From assembly GCA_902801415.1 (NCBI GenBank), contig CADCIK010000009.1, positions 1 to 48,265 on the forward strand: 48,265 nucleotides of DNA, read 5' to 3'. Position numbers and translations under genes: made by a program. The notes below the pieces were generated by a model. It was not told where the DNA came from. It saw only the letters and a list, made by a program, of their open reading frames with translations, and made no database searches. Position 1 is the first letter of the stretch, and every line of letters starts with the position of its first letter. Source of the stretch: an uncultured Lachnospiraceae bacterium (GTDB lineage: Bacteria > Bacillota > Clostridia > Lachnospirales > Lachnospiraceae). Below, in pieces: positions 6,037 to 14,318 of the stretch.

Positions 6037-8838
6037 ATGAAAGACCAGAAAAACCGTATGGTCAACGAGCGGGACTTCAGACAGGACCCGAATTACGTTG
6101 CTCCGGATCCGGAGAAGAAGAAGCTGATCCTTAAGCTTGGAACGATGATCACAGACCGCTATCTGGTCAAGTATTCAAGGACCATGAATACGGATGATCC
6201 CGAGTACTGGGCGCTGGATGAGGTCCTGACCAAGGAGGAGGCGAAGTTCCTTCTGAGCTTCAAGAAGACACGCGTGCCCTACGACATCGAGGATCTGGCC
6301 AAGATCAATAAGATGTCCTATGAGGACACGAAGAAGATGGTGGACCACCTTGTCTGGGTGGGTCTGATCGAGATGACCCGTGAGAATCCGGATCATCACA
6401 AGCAGTACAATGTGCCGATCTTCGTGCCCGGCTCCGCGGAATTCATGATGATGAATGATGAGCTTACGAAGCAGCATCCCAAACTGGCGACCTTCTTCAA
6501 CCTGATGACGCAGATGCCGCTGGAGAATGTGACGCCTATGATCCCTCCGGGAGGCGCCGGCGTCGGCATGCATGTCATCCCCGTCGAGAAAGCCATCGAG
6601 AGCGAGAACCTGTCTGCCAGCGTGGAACACATTTCCCACTGGCTGAGCAAGTATGACAAATATTCTGTCGGCCAGTGTACCTGCCGCAAGCAGCAGACCA
6701 TGCGCGGAGAGGGATCCGGTGAGATCAACGGCGAATTCTGCATGGGCATGGGCGATATGGCGGAGTACTGCGTAGACAGAGGTATGGGCCGTTACATCTC
6801 TTATGAGGAGGCGCTGGAGATCCTGAACAGGGCTGAGCGCCATGGCTTTGTTCATCAGATCACGAACATTGACGGCAGCGAGAAGATCGTGGCGATCTGC
6901 AACTGCGCGCCCGGCGTCTGCAATGCGCTGCGCACAAGCCAGCTTTACAATACGCCGAACATGTCCAGAAGCGCCTATCGCGCGCATGTGGACAAGACCA
7001 AATGCGTCGCCTGCGGCAAGTGCGTGGAAGTATGTCCCGTCGGCGCTGCCAAGCTCGGCCAGAAGCTGTGCACCAAGCAGGGAGAAGTGAAATATCCTCT
7101 CACACTGCTGCCGGATGAGACTGCGTGGAGCGCGGATAAATGGAATATCCATTACCGCGAGGACGCCAAGATCAACTGCTATGATACCGGTACGGCGCCT
7201 TGCAAGACCGCATGTCCCGCGCACCTTGCTGTACAGGGATATGTGAAGATGGCCAGCGAAGGCCGCTTCATGGATGCCCTGAAGCTGATCAAGCAGGACA
7301 ATCCTTTCCCGGCAGTCTGCGGTGCGATCTGCAACAGACGTTGCGAGGACGCCTGCACAAGAGGCACAGTGGATGATCCGATCGCCATCGACGAGATCAA
7401 GAAGTTCATCGCCGATCAGGAACTCCATGCCGATAAGAGATTCATTCCGATCTGTGAGAAGGACGACGGCGGAATGTGGGGACCTGACTACAAGATGGCT
7501 GTCATCGGTGCAGGCCCGGCCGGCATGACTGCGGCTTATTATCTGCGCACACGCGGGTATGACGTCACCGTGTTTGAGAAAGAGAGCCGTCCCGGCGGTA
7601 TGCTGATGAACGGAATTCCGTCCTTCCGCCTTGAAAAGGACGTCATTGAGGCGGAGATCGATGCGCTGCGCGAGATGGGCGTCGAGTTCAAGTGCGGCGT
7701 GGAAGTCGGCAAGGATGTCACGATCAAGGATCTCAAGAGAGAAGGCTACAAGGCTTTCTATCTGGCTATCGGCCTGCAGGGCGGCCGCAAGACCGGCGTG
7801 CCCGGCGAGGACGCGGAAGGCGTTGAGTCCGGCGTCAGCTTCCTTTCCAGAGTTAATCAGGATCACACGATCAGGCTGAGCGGCGATGTCGTCGTCATCG
7901 GCGGCGGAAATGTGGCTGTCGACGTTGCCCGCTCTGCAGCCCGCGTCACGGACGGCAAAGTTACCATGCTCTGCCTGGAGAGCGAGAGCGAGATGCCTGC
8001 GGCCCGCGATGAAGTGGAGGAAGCGATCGCAGAGGGCGTTACAGTCATGCATGGCTGGGGACCCAAAGAGATCCTGACAGAAGACGGCAAAGTGAAAGGC
8101 ATCGTCTTCAGAAAGTGCATCTCTGTATTTGATAAGCTCCATGTATTCGCGCCTAAGTTCCTCGAGGACAGCACGATCACGATCGAGTGCTCGAACGTTC
8201 TTGAGGCGATCGGCCAGTCTGCGCAGTGGGGCGATCTGTTGGAAGGCACGAACGTGAAACGCCACCTGAACGGCACAGTCAAGCACGATCCGCTCACCTT
8301 CGAGACCGGAGAGCCCGGCATCTTTGTCGGCGGAGATATCGCCCACGGCGCGCGCTTTGCCATTGACGCGATCGCGGACGGCAAGAAGGCCTGCGAGAGC
8401 ATGCACCGCTACGTACACCCCGGCCAGTCACAGACGATCGCACGCGACAAGCGGGAGTTTATCGAGCTGGATAAGGACAATATCGTCCTTGAATCTTTTG
8501 ACAACGCGAAGAGACAGGTGCCCGGCAGAAAGCCCGGCAATCCGGTCGGAACCTTCGCAGACCTGCGTCTGCCCTTCACAGAGGAGCAGATCAGGACCGA
8601 GGCGGCGAGATGCCTGGGATGCGGCGCGACAGTTGTTGACCTCAACCGCTGTATCGGATGCGGCTTGTGCACGACGCGCTGCGAGTTTGACGCGATCCAT
8701 CTGAGCCGGGATATCCCTGAAGCCTCCAACATGGTGCGCTGCGAGGACAAGCTCCCTGTGGTGGCCAAGTACGCGGCAGCCAGAGAGATGAAGATCCTCA
8801 GGAAGAAAGTAAAGAACGCGAAACCGAAGAAGAAATAA
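6037..8838 (+). CDS. Fe-S/FAD NAD(P)-dependent oxidoreductase (GltD-like) with N-terminal helix-turn-helix-like region
   Basis: A 933-residue cytosolic redox protein. In order: a winged-helix-like region (about 63-112); a cysteine-rich domain with CTC (214-216), C235, C245 and CNC (288-290); a ferredoxin motif with Cys 323, 326, 329 and 333; a GltD/dihydropyrimidine-dehydrogenase-type Fe-S segment (C381 to C440); an FAD Rossmann motif GAGPAG (491-496); an NAD(P) motif GGGNVAVD (622-629); and a C-terminal cluster motif with Cys 859, 862, 872, 875, 878 and 882. Such proteins move electrons between NAD(P)H and ferredoxin-like clusters; the partner is unknown. The ATG at 6037 is preferred over the GTG at 6019 because GGAGG lies 11 bases upstream. 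A full-length paralogue is at 20838-23699. The HypA-like gene follows after 12 bases. Confidence 0.88.
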   Translation: MKDQKNRMVNERDFRQDPNYVAPDPEKKKLILKLGTMITDRYLVKYSRTMNTDDPEYWALDEVLTKEEAKFLLSFKKTRVPYDIEDLAKINKMSYEDTKKMVDHLVWVGLIEMTRENPDHHKQYNVPIFVPGSAEFMMMNDELTKQHPKLATFFNLMTQMPLENVTPMIPPGGAGVGMHVIPVEKAIESENLSASVEHISHWLSKYDKYSVGQCTCRKQQTMRGEGSGEINGEFCMGMGDMAEYCVDRGMGRYISYEEALEILNRAERHGFVHQITNIDGSEKIVAICNCAPGVCNALRTSQLYNTPNMSRSAYRAHVDKTKCVACGKCVEVCPVGAAKLGQKLCTKQGEVKYPLTLLPDETAWSADKWNIHYREDAKINCYDTGTAPCKTACPAHLAVQGYVKMASEGRFMDALKLIKQDNPFPAVCGAICNRRCEDACTRGTVDDPIAIDEIKKFIADQELHADKRFIPICEKDDGGMWGPDYKMAVIGAGPAGMTAAYYLRTRGYDVTVFEKESRPGGMLMNGIPSFRLEKDVIEAEIDALREMGVEFKCGVEVGKDVTIKDLKREGYKAFYLAIGLQGGRKTGVPGEDAEGVESGVSFLSRVNQDHTIRLSGDVVVIGGGNVAVDVARSAARVTDGKVTMLCLESESEMPAARDEVEEAIAEGVTVMHGWGPKEILTEDGKVKGIVFRKCISVFDKLHVFAPKFLEDSTITIECSNVLEAIGQSAQWGDLLEGTNVKRHLNGTVKHDPLTFETGEPGIFVGGDIAHGARFAIDAIADGKKACESMHRYVHPGQSQTIARDKREFIELDKDNIVLESFDNAKRQVPGRKPGNPVGTFADLRLPFTEEQIRTEAARCLGCGATVVDLNRCIGCGLCTTRCEFDAIHLSRDIPEASNMVRCEDKLPVVAKYAAAREMKILRKKVKNAKPKKK

Positions 8839-8850
8839 GAGATCACGATC

Positions 8851-9288
8851 ATGCATGAAATGGGAATCATACTCCACATAGCGAAGATGCTGGATGAGAC
8901 AGCGGAGGAACAGCACATCACGAAGATCGGCTCGGTGACACTGGAGGTCGGCGAGGTCTCCGGCATTATGACCGATCTGTTCGTGGACTGCTGGAACTAT
9001 TTCAAGGGGAAGCATCCGGTTCTGGCGGAGTCGGAACTGCGGCTTGTGACGATCCCTGCCGTGACCTTCTGCGGAAACTGCGGAAAGACCTACGAGACGG
9101 TCAGGTACGGGAAAGAGTGCCCCTACTGTCACAGCGAGGAGACGTGGCTTGTGGACGGCAATCAATGTGTGATCAAGGAGATCGAGGCGGAGTGCGAGGA
9201 GGACGATCTCGAGGAGGAAGGCTTCGAAGAGGATCCCGATGACGATGACCTGGACTATCGCGCGGGAGACTTTGCGGAGAACGAGTGA
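8851..9288 (+). CDS. hypA: HypA-like nickel/zinc metallochaperone with acidic C-terminal extension
   Basis: HypA delivers nickel to [NiFe]-hydrogenase (and urease) precursors. The N terminus MHEMGI keeps the nickel-binding His2-Glu3, and the zinc-ribbon cysteines are present as CGNC (about 73-76) and CPYC (about 90-93). The core of about 115 residues is normal, but about 30 further residues are almost all Asp and Glu, ending DLDYRAGDFAENE. The gene starts 12 bases after the Fe-S oxidoreductase stop with only a weak Shine-Dalgarno, suggesting translational coupling. No hydrogenase, urease or other hyp gene is in the window. It may serve a different metal enzyme. Confidence 0.85.
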   Translation: MHEMGIILHIAKMLDETAEEQHITKIGSVTLEVGEVSGIMTDLFVDCWNYFKGKHPVLAESELRLVTIPAVTFCGNCGKTYETVRYGKECPYCHSEETWLVDGNQCVIKEIEAECEEDDLEEEGFEEDPDDDDLDYRAGDFAENE

Positions 9289-9321
9289 TCCGCAGAGGAT
9301 AAAGATACATACGGATATGAG

Positions 9322-9356
9322 AAGAGCCTGGCGGAATCCGCCAGGCTCTTTATTAT
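9322..9356 (+). terminator. Rho-independent terminator, convergent genes
   Basis: A perfect 13-bp stem (AAGAGCCTGGCGG with CCGCCAGGCTCTT), a 3-base loop and TTTATT. It ends the oxidoreductase-hypA transcript and may also act on the lactate permease transcript coming the other way. Confidence 0.85.
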
Positions 9357-9396
9357 CAGGATATTCATCAGGATTTAAACGCAGGTTTTCAGAAGC

Positions 9397-10935
9397 TCAT
9401 GCAAATACGAAGCAGACAATGCCGCCGAGCACGGCATACAGGATACAGAATTTGAAGATGCCGCCCAGGATCTCATTTTCACGCCCGGGCAGTCCTGCGG
9501 CCGCTGTTGCGAGAGCTATGTTGGAAGGCGCGATCATCTTGCCGATACCTGCGCCCATCGCGTTGGCCGCACAGAGCCACTCGGCAGGGAGGCCCAGCTG
9601 CGCGGCAGAAGCGGCCTGCAGAGGTCCGAACAGGACGCCGGTACTCGTGCCGGAACCGGTGACAAATGCGCCTAGAACGCCGACAAGGGGGGAGAACAGG
9701 GGATAGAACCTGCCTGTCACAGCGACAAGGACGTCGGCTACATCCGTCGTCATTCCGCTGTGGACCATGATCTTAGCAGTCGAGAGAACAGCGCAGACGG
9801 TCAGGATTGTTTTGACATTTCTTCTGATAGTGGCTGTGAACACCCGGAAGATCTTTCCAATGGAAGCGCCTTGGATGAGACCGCCGATAATACCGGAAAG
9901 GATGATCCATATGCCGGGCGTGTTGATCCATGAGAAGCTGGTCGGAGTTGCGCCTTCACCAACATAGAGGTTGACCTTGGAAGAGAACGCGGAAAGCGGC
10001 GTGTTGATGAAAGGGAACAGCTTGGAAGTGACCAGGAGCAGCACAAAGATCAGGATGAACGGGCTCCAGGCGCGCAGCGCGCTGTTCAGGTCTAAGTTCA
10101 GCTTCTGGGGCTTGGCATCTTTGCCGCCGACCAGATATTCTTCCGGCACCTCCTTGTCCTTCATCCTGAGGGCAACGAGGATCATGATGATCATGGAGCA
10201 GATCGATCCGATGATATCGGGAAGCTCCGGGCCGATGAAAGCGCCGATGATGTAGTTGGGAATGACGAAGGAAGCCGACGCAATGAGCGTGAAGGGGATC
10301 ATTCCCTTGAGCGCCTTCAGGCCGCCGCCGAGTACGATGATGAAAAGGATCGGTGAGATCGACAGGAGAAGAAGCTGGATCTGAACGGTGCTGGCAGAGA
10401 GCGCATTGACGGACAGACCTGTTGTGGCGGCCACGGAAGTCGTCGGAACGCCTACACTGCCAAAAGCGGTGGGAGTTGTGTTTACGATCAGAAGTGCCAG
10501 GACCGTGGTGAGAGGGTCAAAATCCAGAGTGACCAGGATCGATGCGGGGATCGCGACAGCGGTTCCGAATCCGGCCATGCCTTCCATGAAGCAGCCGAAG
10601 CCCCAGCCGATGATAAGGCCGAGGATTCTCTTGTCTCGGGACACACTGCTGAGCATGGCTCTGATCTGATCCATAGCACCGGTCTCCAGAGTCAGCGCAT
10701 AGACGAACAGCGCGGCTATAATGACCAGGATGATCGGCCACAGCGCACTGCACACACCTTCCAGAATAGCGGTTGCCACAGAAATGGGCGGAAGATGCTT
10801 GTAGAACAGTGCTACGGCGGCTGCAAAGGCGATCGCGATGCCGCACGCTTTGTAACCGGGCATCTTCAAGCCGGTCAGGGCTATGATCAGCCAGATGATC
10901 GGAATCAAACCGAGAATGAATTTGACAATGAGCAT
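9397..10935 (-). CDS. lctP: L-lactate permease (LctP/LldP family)
   Basis: Proton-coupled uptake or release of lactate or glycolate across the cytoplasmic membrane. A 512-residue protein with about 12-14 hydrophobic segments and family-typical stretches: GWGFGCFMEGMAGFGTAVAIPASILV near residue 110 and TAFGSVGVPTTSVA near 155. The C-terminal part GAFVTGSGTSTGVLFGPLQ and GAGIGKMIAPSNIALA is also diagnostic. Start: ATG preceded by GAAGGAGGGACGA. It is a single-gene unit with its own promoter about 180 bases upstream. No lactate dehydrogenase or lactate utilisation gene is next to it. Confidence 0.93.
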   Translation of the reverse strand: MLIVKFILGLIPIIWLIIALTGLKMPGYKACGIAIAFAAAVALFYKHLPPISVATAILEGVCSALWPIILVIIAALFVYALTLETGAMDQIRAMLSSVSRDKRILGLIIGWGFGCFMEGMAGFGTAVAIPASILVTLDFDPLTTVLALLIVNTTPTAFGSVGVPTTSVAATTGLSVNALSASTVQIQLLLLSISPILFIIVLGGGLKALKGMIPFTLIASASFVIPNYIIGAFIGPELPDIIGSICSMIIMILVALRMKDKEVPEEYLVGGKDAKPQKLNLDLNSALRAWSPFILIFVLLLVTSKLFPFINTPLSAFSSKVNLYVGEGATPTSFSWINTPGIWIILSGIIGGLIQGASIGKIFRVFTATIRRNVKTILTVCAVLSTAKIMVHSGMTTDVADVLVAVTGRFYPLFSPLVGVLGAFVTGSGTSTGVLFGPLQAASAAQLGLPAEWLCAANAMGAGIGKMIAPSNIALATAAAGLPGRENEILGGIFKFCILYAVLGGIVCFVFA

Positions 10936-11113
10936 TTCGTCCCTCCTTCATAATTACAGACACATCCTGACCCTCGGAAGTACACTGCGGACGCAGCTTC
11001 CCGAACAGACAGCATCTGCTCAAAGATTGATCAAAGCAGGCCGCCTGCATACGACCCGGCTTTCAGGTTTCTGCGGCTGTAATGCATGTCGGAGCAAACT
11101 ATCGCATATTTAA

Positions 11114-11142
11114 ATTCTATTGCTTTTCATAAAGACACGCAA
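11114..11142 (-). promoter_or_regulatory. Sigma-A promoter of the lactate permease gene
   Basis: On the minus strand, TTGCGT (11142-11137), a 17-base spacer and TAGAAT (11119-11114). The leader to the start codon is about 180 bases and GC-richer. Together with a terminator and some AT-rich sequence this explains most of the 353-base gap 10936-11288; I see no gene in it. Confidence 0.6.
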
Positions 11143-11220
11143 CGATTATGTGTGAAAATGTTTAATAAAATGCACAAACGAGGATGTTATTACGTAAATA
11201 AAACTGTCGATATTTACTAT

Positions 11221-11263
11221 AATAAAAAGCAGACCCACCTGCGTGAACCGCAAATGGATCTGC
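11221..11263 (-). terminator. Rho-independent terminator of the ligase-ACP-thioesterase operon
   Basis: On the minus strand, a 15-bp stem (GCAGATCCATTTGCG with CGCAGGTGGGTCTGC, G-U pairs), a 5-base loop and TTTTTATT. It starts 26 bases after the thioesterase stop. Confidence 0.88.
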
Positions 11264-11288
11264 CTCCTCTCGGGGACAAGGCCCCATA

Positions 11289-11999
11289 TTATTCAAACTG
11301 AAACCGCATTCTGAACACGGGCTTATCTTTCTCGCCATAAATGGAAAAGGAATCCTCCGAAGACGAGCATCCGACAGTCAGAACATCGCCGAGCTGCGCT
11401 TCTCCGATATGTTCGGAGGTGAGCTCGCGCAGGCTGCGGACACGAAACGCCTCAGGCATCCGGTCCATGGCCAGCTCATAGTATCTCGCGTTGTTCATAT
11501 GCCCGTTGAGATCGACATAACTGTAGGGCACAGTGAAATCAGATACAGACGCAGCAGCTGTCTTGCGCAGCCTTCCGGGAAGAGGCAGCTCATTTCCGGT
11601 GACGACCTCTTTGATATAGATGTCGTGCATCTCCGGAAAGACGATCCCGCGGGTATTCGCGTCGACCAGGACCCAGAGAGAAGCCGCGTCCATGAGCACC
11701 TTGCCCCTGGTATCCACGAGGCGGAAATAGCGGGGGAAATACAGGTGCATTGTTTTTCCGGGCCAGGACAGGAGAGTGATCTTCTCGTCATACACAGGCA
11801 TGCGGTGAAATATCACCCGGTACTGCGTCACAGCCCACAGAAGACCCTGGTCCAGCGTCTTGTCTCTTGTGACGCCCAGTTCGATGGTGTGCGCGATCGC
11901 GGCTTCCTGCAGGCGCGTAAAAAGCGCGGACAGGCGCAGTCTCTGCGACATATCCACATCACTGGACAGGATCTGAAAGTCTTGTCTGTACATTCTCAT
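11289..11999 (-). CDS. Acyl-ACP thioesterase (FatA/FatB family)
   Basis: Hydrolyses acyl-ACP to a free fatty acid and holo-ACP. A 236-residue double hot-dog protein: the first hot dog includes AAIAHTIELG and TQYRVIFHRMPVYDE, the second the catalytic region YVDLNGHMNNARYYE with the Asn and His of the family active site. Bacterial Clostridia members have this length. The ATG at 11999 follows AAAGGAGCTGCC; the frame stays open 21 bases further up. It is the last gene of a three-gene minus-strand operon after an AMP ligase and an ACP. That context suggests it releases acyl groups from this dedicated ACP rather than from the housekeeping one. Confidence 0.9.
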   Translation of the reverse strand: MRMYRQDFQILSSDVDMSQRLRLSALFTRLQEAAIAHTIELGVTRDKTLDQGLLWAVTQYRVIFHRMPVYDEKITLLSWPGKTMHLYFPRYFRLVDTRGKVLMDAASLWVLVDANTRGIVFPEMHDIYIKEVVTGNELPLPGRLRKTAAASVSDFTVPYSYVDLNGHMNNARYYELAMDRMPEAFRVRSLRELTSEHIGEAQLGDVLTVGCSSSEDSFSIYGEKDKPVFRMRFQFE

Positions 12000-12114
12000 G
12001 GCAGCTCCTTTACAACACATGCCGGATCACCGCCGCCCAAACATCGGGCACAACCGCGCTGTTCACACGCCGTGCGCGATCGCACCGCTCATGCGGCAAC
12101 GCTATTCGCAGCGC

Positions 12115-12369
12115 TCAGAACCTGCGATTGATCCGTTTCTCGAAGGCGTTTACAACATCTCCGAAAGTGGACATTTTGGACCACTGCCTCTGCGGGATCT
12201 TGACGTCGAACTTCGCTTCAAGCCGGCAGATGATCAGCGTAAAGCCCATGGAATCGATCGCGGTGTCTGTATTAATGACGGTATCTTCATAAATCGGCGT
12301 CCCCTCCATATCAGGCACGCACTCATAAATCACTTCCTTGCAGATCTCTGCAATCTGATTTCTATCCAT
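12115..12369 (-). CDS. Acyl carrier protein
   Basis: An 84-residue carrier protein with the phosphopantetheine attachment motif DSMGFTLI (Ser 40) following TDTAI, and the usual helix pattern. It differs from housekeeping AcpP (DSL motif, strongly acidic) in having DSMG, a Cys-rich first helix (EICKEVIYECVPD) and a basic C terminus (KRINRRF). It therefore looks like a specialised carrier for the adjacent ligase and thioesterase. Start ATG after GAAAGGAATG. It lies about 100 bases from the ligase stop and about 115 bases from the thioesterase start, with no terminator in either gap. Confidence 0.9.
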   Translation of the reverse strand: MDRNQIAEICKEVIYECVPDMEGTPIYEDTVINTDTAIDSMGFTLIICRLEAKFDVKIPQRQWSKMSTFGDVVNAFEKRINRRF

Positions 12370-12469
12370 GCTGAAACATTCCTTTCAAAAAAGGCGGGTG
12401 TATTGTTACGTTCATTATATCTGCAATTTCAGATTCTGTCATCCGGACTCATTCCGGTTCGATCGTATG

Positions 12470-14086
12470 TCAGCCTGGAAGCTGCCTTGCAAGTTCCCAC
12501 CGCTTCACTTTACCGGTTGCCGTGCGCGGCAGCGGCTGGTCCGTGAACAGGACTGCGCTGACCTGCTGTCCGCGGGGAAGCTCTGCCATGACAGGACGGA
12601 TCGCGCCAAGAACAAAAGCGCGGGCCTTGTCCGCAGCAGCGCTGCTTTCACCGGCTGATCCGGCGTCCGGATCAACAAGCAGCAGGACCGGCCTTCCATT
12701 CTTTTCAAGGACCGCGAAGTCCCGTCCGGGAAGTACGGCGGCAATGCGTGACTCGTATTCGGGAAGAAAGAGCTTGGTGCCGTCATGGAGGACAAGGATC
12801 TCTTTCTTGCGCCCGATAATGTGGAGCTGCCCGTCCTCGTCCCATCGGCCCAGGTCGCCGGTATAGAGAACGCCGTCCTTTTTTAGAACCGCAGCTGTGT
12901 CTTCGGGCTGTTTGTAATAGCCCTTCATCATGCAGCTCGCCCCGGTGACCAGGATCTCACCGTCGTCGGCCAGGGTGACCGTGTTCTCGGGGCAGATCTC
13001 CAATGCATATGGGTCAAAAGACTGTGCGCCTTCTAAAGCCCTGCCGCAGGCATCAGGACCGGCGAAGGCAGGACCGCCGGGATCAGGTGCGCAGGCAGGA
13101 TCGCCGGGATCAGGTGTGCAGACAGGATTGACGCGGTATTCCGGCGGAACACTGATCGCGACGCCGGAACTGGTTTCCGTGAGACCGTAACCGAAGCTGA
13201 CTGAAACGCCCTTTGCCGCAGCTGCCGTAAGGAGCGCCGGAGGGCAGTCGCCGGCACCGATCAGGATCAGCCTGAGTTCTTCGTTCAGCAGGTTGTGCTG
13301 CAGAAGAAAACCCAGCAGCATGGGAACGGCTGAGAGAGCGGTCGGCCTGAAAAAGGACAGGTCCTGCGTATAGTAACGCGCGCCTCGTCCCAGAGCTACT
13401 GCCGCACCGCACTGCATTCCCCAGAGCATGCCGCAGACAAATCCGAATACGTGATTCAGCGGAAGCATACAGAGGAGCGTATCCTCGCAGGAGAGCGGCA
13501 GTTTACAGCTTCCGTTATAGGCTGCGGCCATAAGACTTGCATCCGTCAGGACGACAGCCTTGCTGCTGGAAGTCGTGCCGGAAGTGAAGAAAAGTATGGG
13601 ATGCTCATCCGGAGTCCTGATCTGCGCGGGATGCAGAGATCGCGCATCTGTCATGTCGCGCTGCGGCGAAAGTCCTTCAGTCAGACAGCCCTGCAGCTCC
13701 TCGATGAGGTCGTCGTCACTTCCCCAGAGACAGTCTATATCCGTCTGCCGGATCTGCGCGGCAAGGAGGTCTTCTGAGGCGTTCTCATCCAGAAGAACGA
13801 CCTGCAGGCTGGCCAGCACAGCGGCGAAGATGGTCAGGACGCAGGAGAGGGATCCGTCGCACAGAACGCCCAGGCAGGTGCCCGCTCCGAACTCTTCGGC
13901 GAGGTCGTCTTTTCGCTCCATCACTGCTTCGGCAAAGGCGCTGCGGCTCAGGGCGGCAGCAGCGCCGCTCTTTTCATACAGGACAGCCGTCCGGTCAGGA
14001 TCCTCATGGGAAAACGCGTTCAGAAGATCCATAAAACCGGTCCGCTTTGTCTGGACTATCAGCTTTTTTTCTCTCTCTGCATTCAT
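12470..14086 (-). CDS. AMP-dependent acyl-CoA/acyl-ACP synthetase (acyl-activating ligase)
   Basis: Activates a carboxylic acid as acyl-AMP and transfers it to a thiol, probably the phosphopantetheine of the adjacent ACP. A 538-residue ANL-superfamily protein: P-loop-like FFTSGTTSSSK near residue 165, MLPLNHVFGF near 208, YGLTETSSG near 300, TGDLGRWDEDGQLHIIGRKKE near 415, and the C-terminal Lys in RTATGKVKRWEL near 526. Between YGLTETSSG and the hinge is an unusual Pro/Gly/Asp/Ala-rich insert (about 315-345) coded by a 27-bp tandem repeat. It is the first gene of the operon ligase-ACP-thioesterase and divergent from the isomerase operon. RBS GGAGGCGG precedes ATG. Chain-length preference is not visible. 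Confidence 0.88.
   Translation of the reverse strand: MNAEREKKLIVQTKRTGFMDLLNAFSHEDPDRTAVLYEKSGAAAALSRSAFAEAVMERKDDLAEEFGAGTCLGVLCDGSLSCVLTIFAAVLASLQVVLLDENASEDLLAAQIRQTDIDCLWGSDDDLIEELQGCLTEGLSPQRDMTDARSLHPAQIRTPDEHPILFFTSGTTSSSKAVVLTDASLMAAAYNGSCKLPLSCEDTLLCMLPLNHVFGFVCGMLWGMQCGAAVALGRGARYYTQDLSFFRPTALSAVPMLLGFLLQHNLLNEELRLILIGAGDCPPALLTAAAAKGVSVSFGYGLTETSSGVAISVPPEYRVNPVCTPDPGDPACAPDPGGPAFAGPDACGRALEGAQSFDPYALEICPENTVTLADDGEILVTGASCMMKGYYKQPEDTAAVLKKDGVLYTGDLGRWDEDGQLHIIGRKKEILVLHDGTKLFLPEYESRIAAVLPGRDFAVLEKNGRPVLLLVDPDAGSAGESSAAADKARAFVLGAIRPVMAELPRGQQVSAVLFTDQPLPRTATGKVKRWELARQLPG
13064..13133. repeat. 27-bp tandem repeat inside the ligase gene
   Basis: Units at 13064-13090 and 13091-13117 differ at only a few positions (core CGCCGGGATCAGGTG), with a third partial unit after. 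Each encodes nine residues of PDPGxPAxA type, so the coding frame is kept. Confidence 0.8.
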
Positions 14087-14135
14087 AACACACCGCCTCC
14101 AAAGATTAGTTTGCGGGTCTGTGATCCATCTGTTT

Positions 14136-14144
14136 TCAGTATAT
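14136..14144 (-). promoter_or_regulatory. Possible -10 element for the ligase operon
   Basis: On the minus strand TATACT occurs about 50 bases before the ligase start, within GATATACTG. No good -35 is seen at the right distance, so the call is weak. Confidence 0.25.
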
Positions 14145-14230
14145 CATTTACGCGCAGGCGGGGCATGAAAAGATGTGGAAAAGAGCGCTGTTTTGGCCCC
14201 TTTTAGGGACGGTGCGGAGCGACTTCTTTA

Positions 14231-14258
14231 TTCATTTTCGGGGTAGATAGTGTATACT
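14231..14258 (+). promoter_or_regulatory. Possible promoter of the fatty-acid isomerase operon
   Basis: TATACT at 14253-14258, 16 bases after TTCATT (14231-14236), about 60 bases before the isomerase start codon. The -10 lies inside the small palindrome GTATAC. The 232-base divergent region 14087-14318 is relatively AT-rich near both starts and could hold a shared operator. Confidence 0.4.
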
Positions 14259-14318
14259 GGATACAGAGGATTTTTCTTTAAATTTACAGATAAAACGTAA
14301 AATATACGGGAGGGTATC

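Noticed and set aside
6175-8418. About 750-codon open frame on the minus strand
   Set aside because: It is antisense to the first Fe-S oxidoreductase, with Leu/His/Asp-rich composition typical of a shadow frame.
8851-9288. Hydrogenase maturation locus
   Set aside because: Only hypA is present; no hydrogenase subunits or hypB-F appear in the window.
10883-11301. Short frames in the lactate permease upstream region
   Set aside because: They lack RBSs and overlap a good promoter and a terminator.
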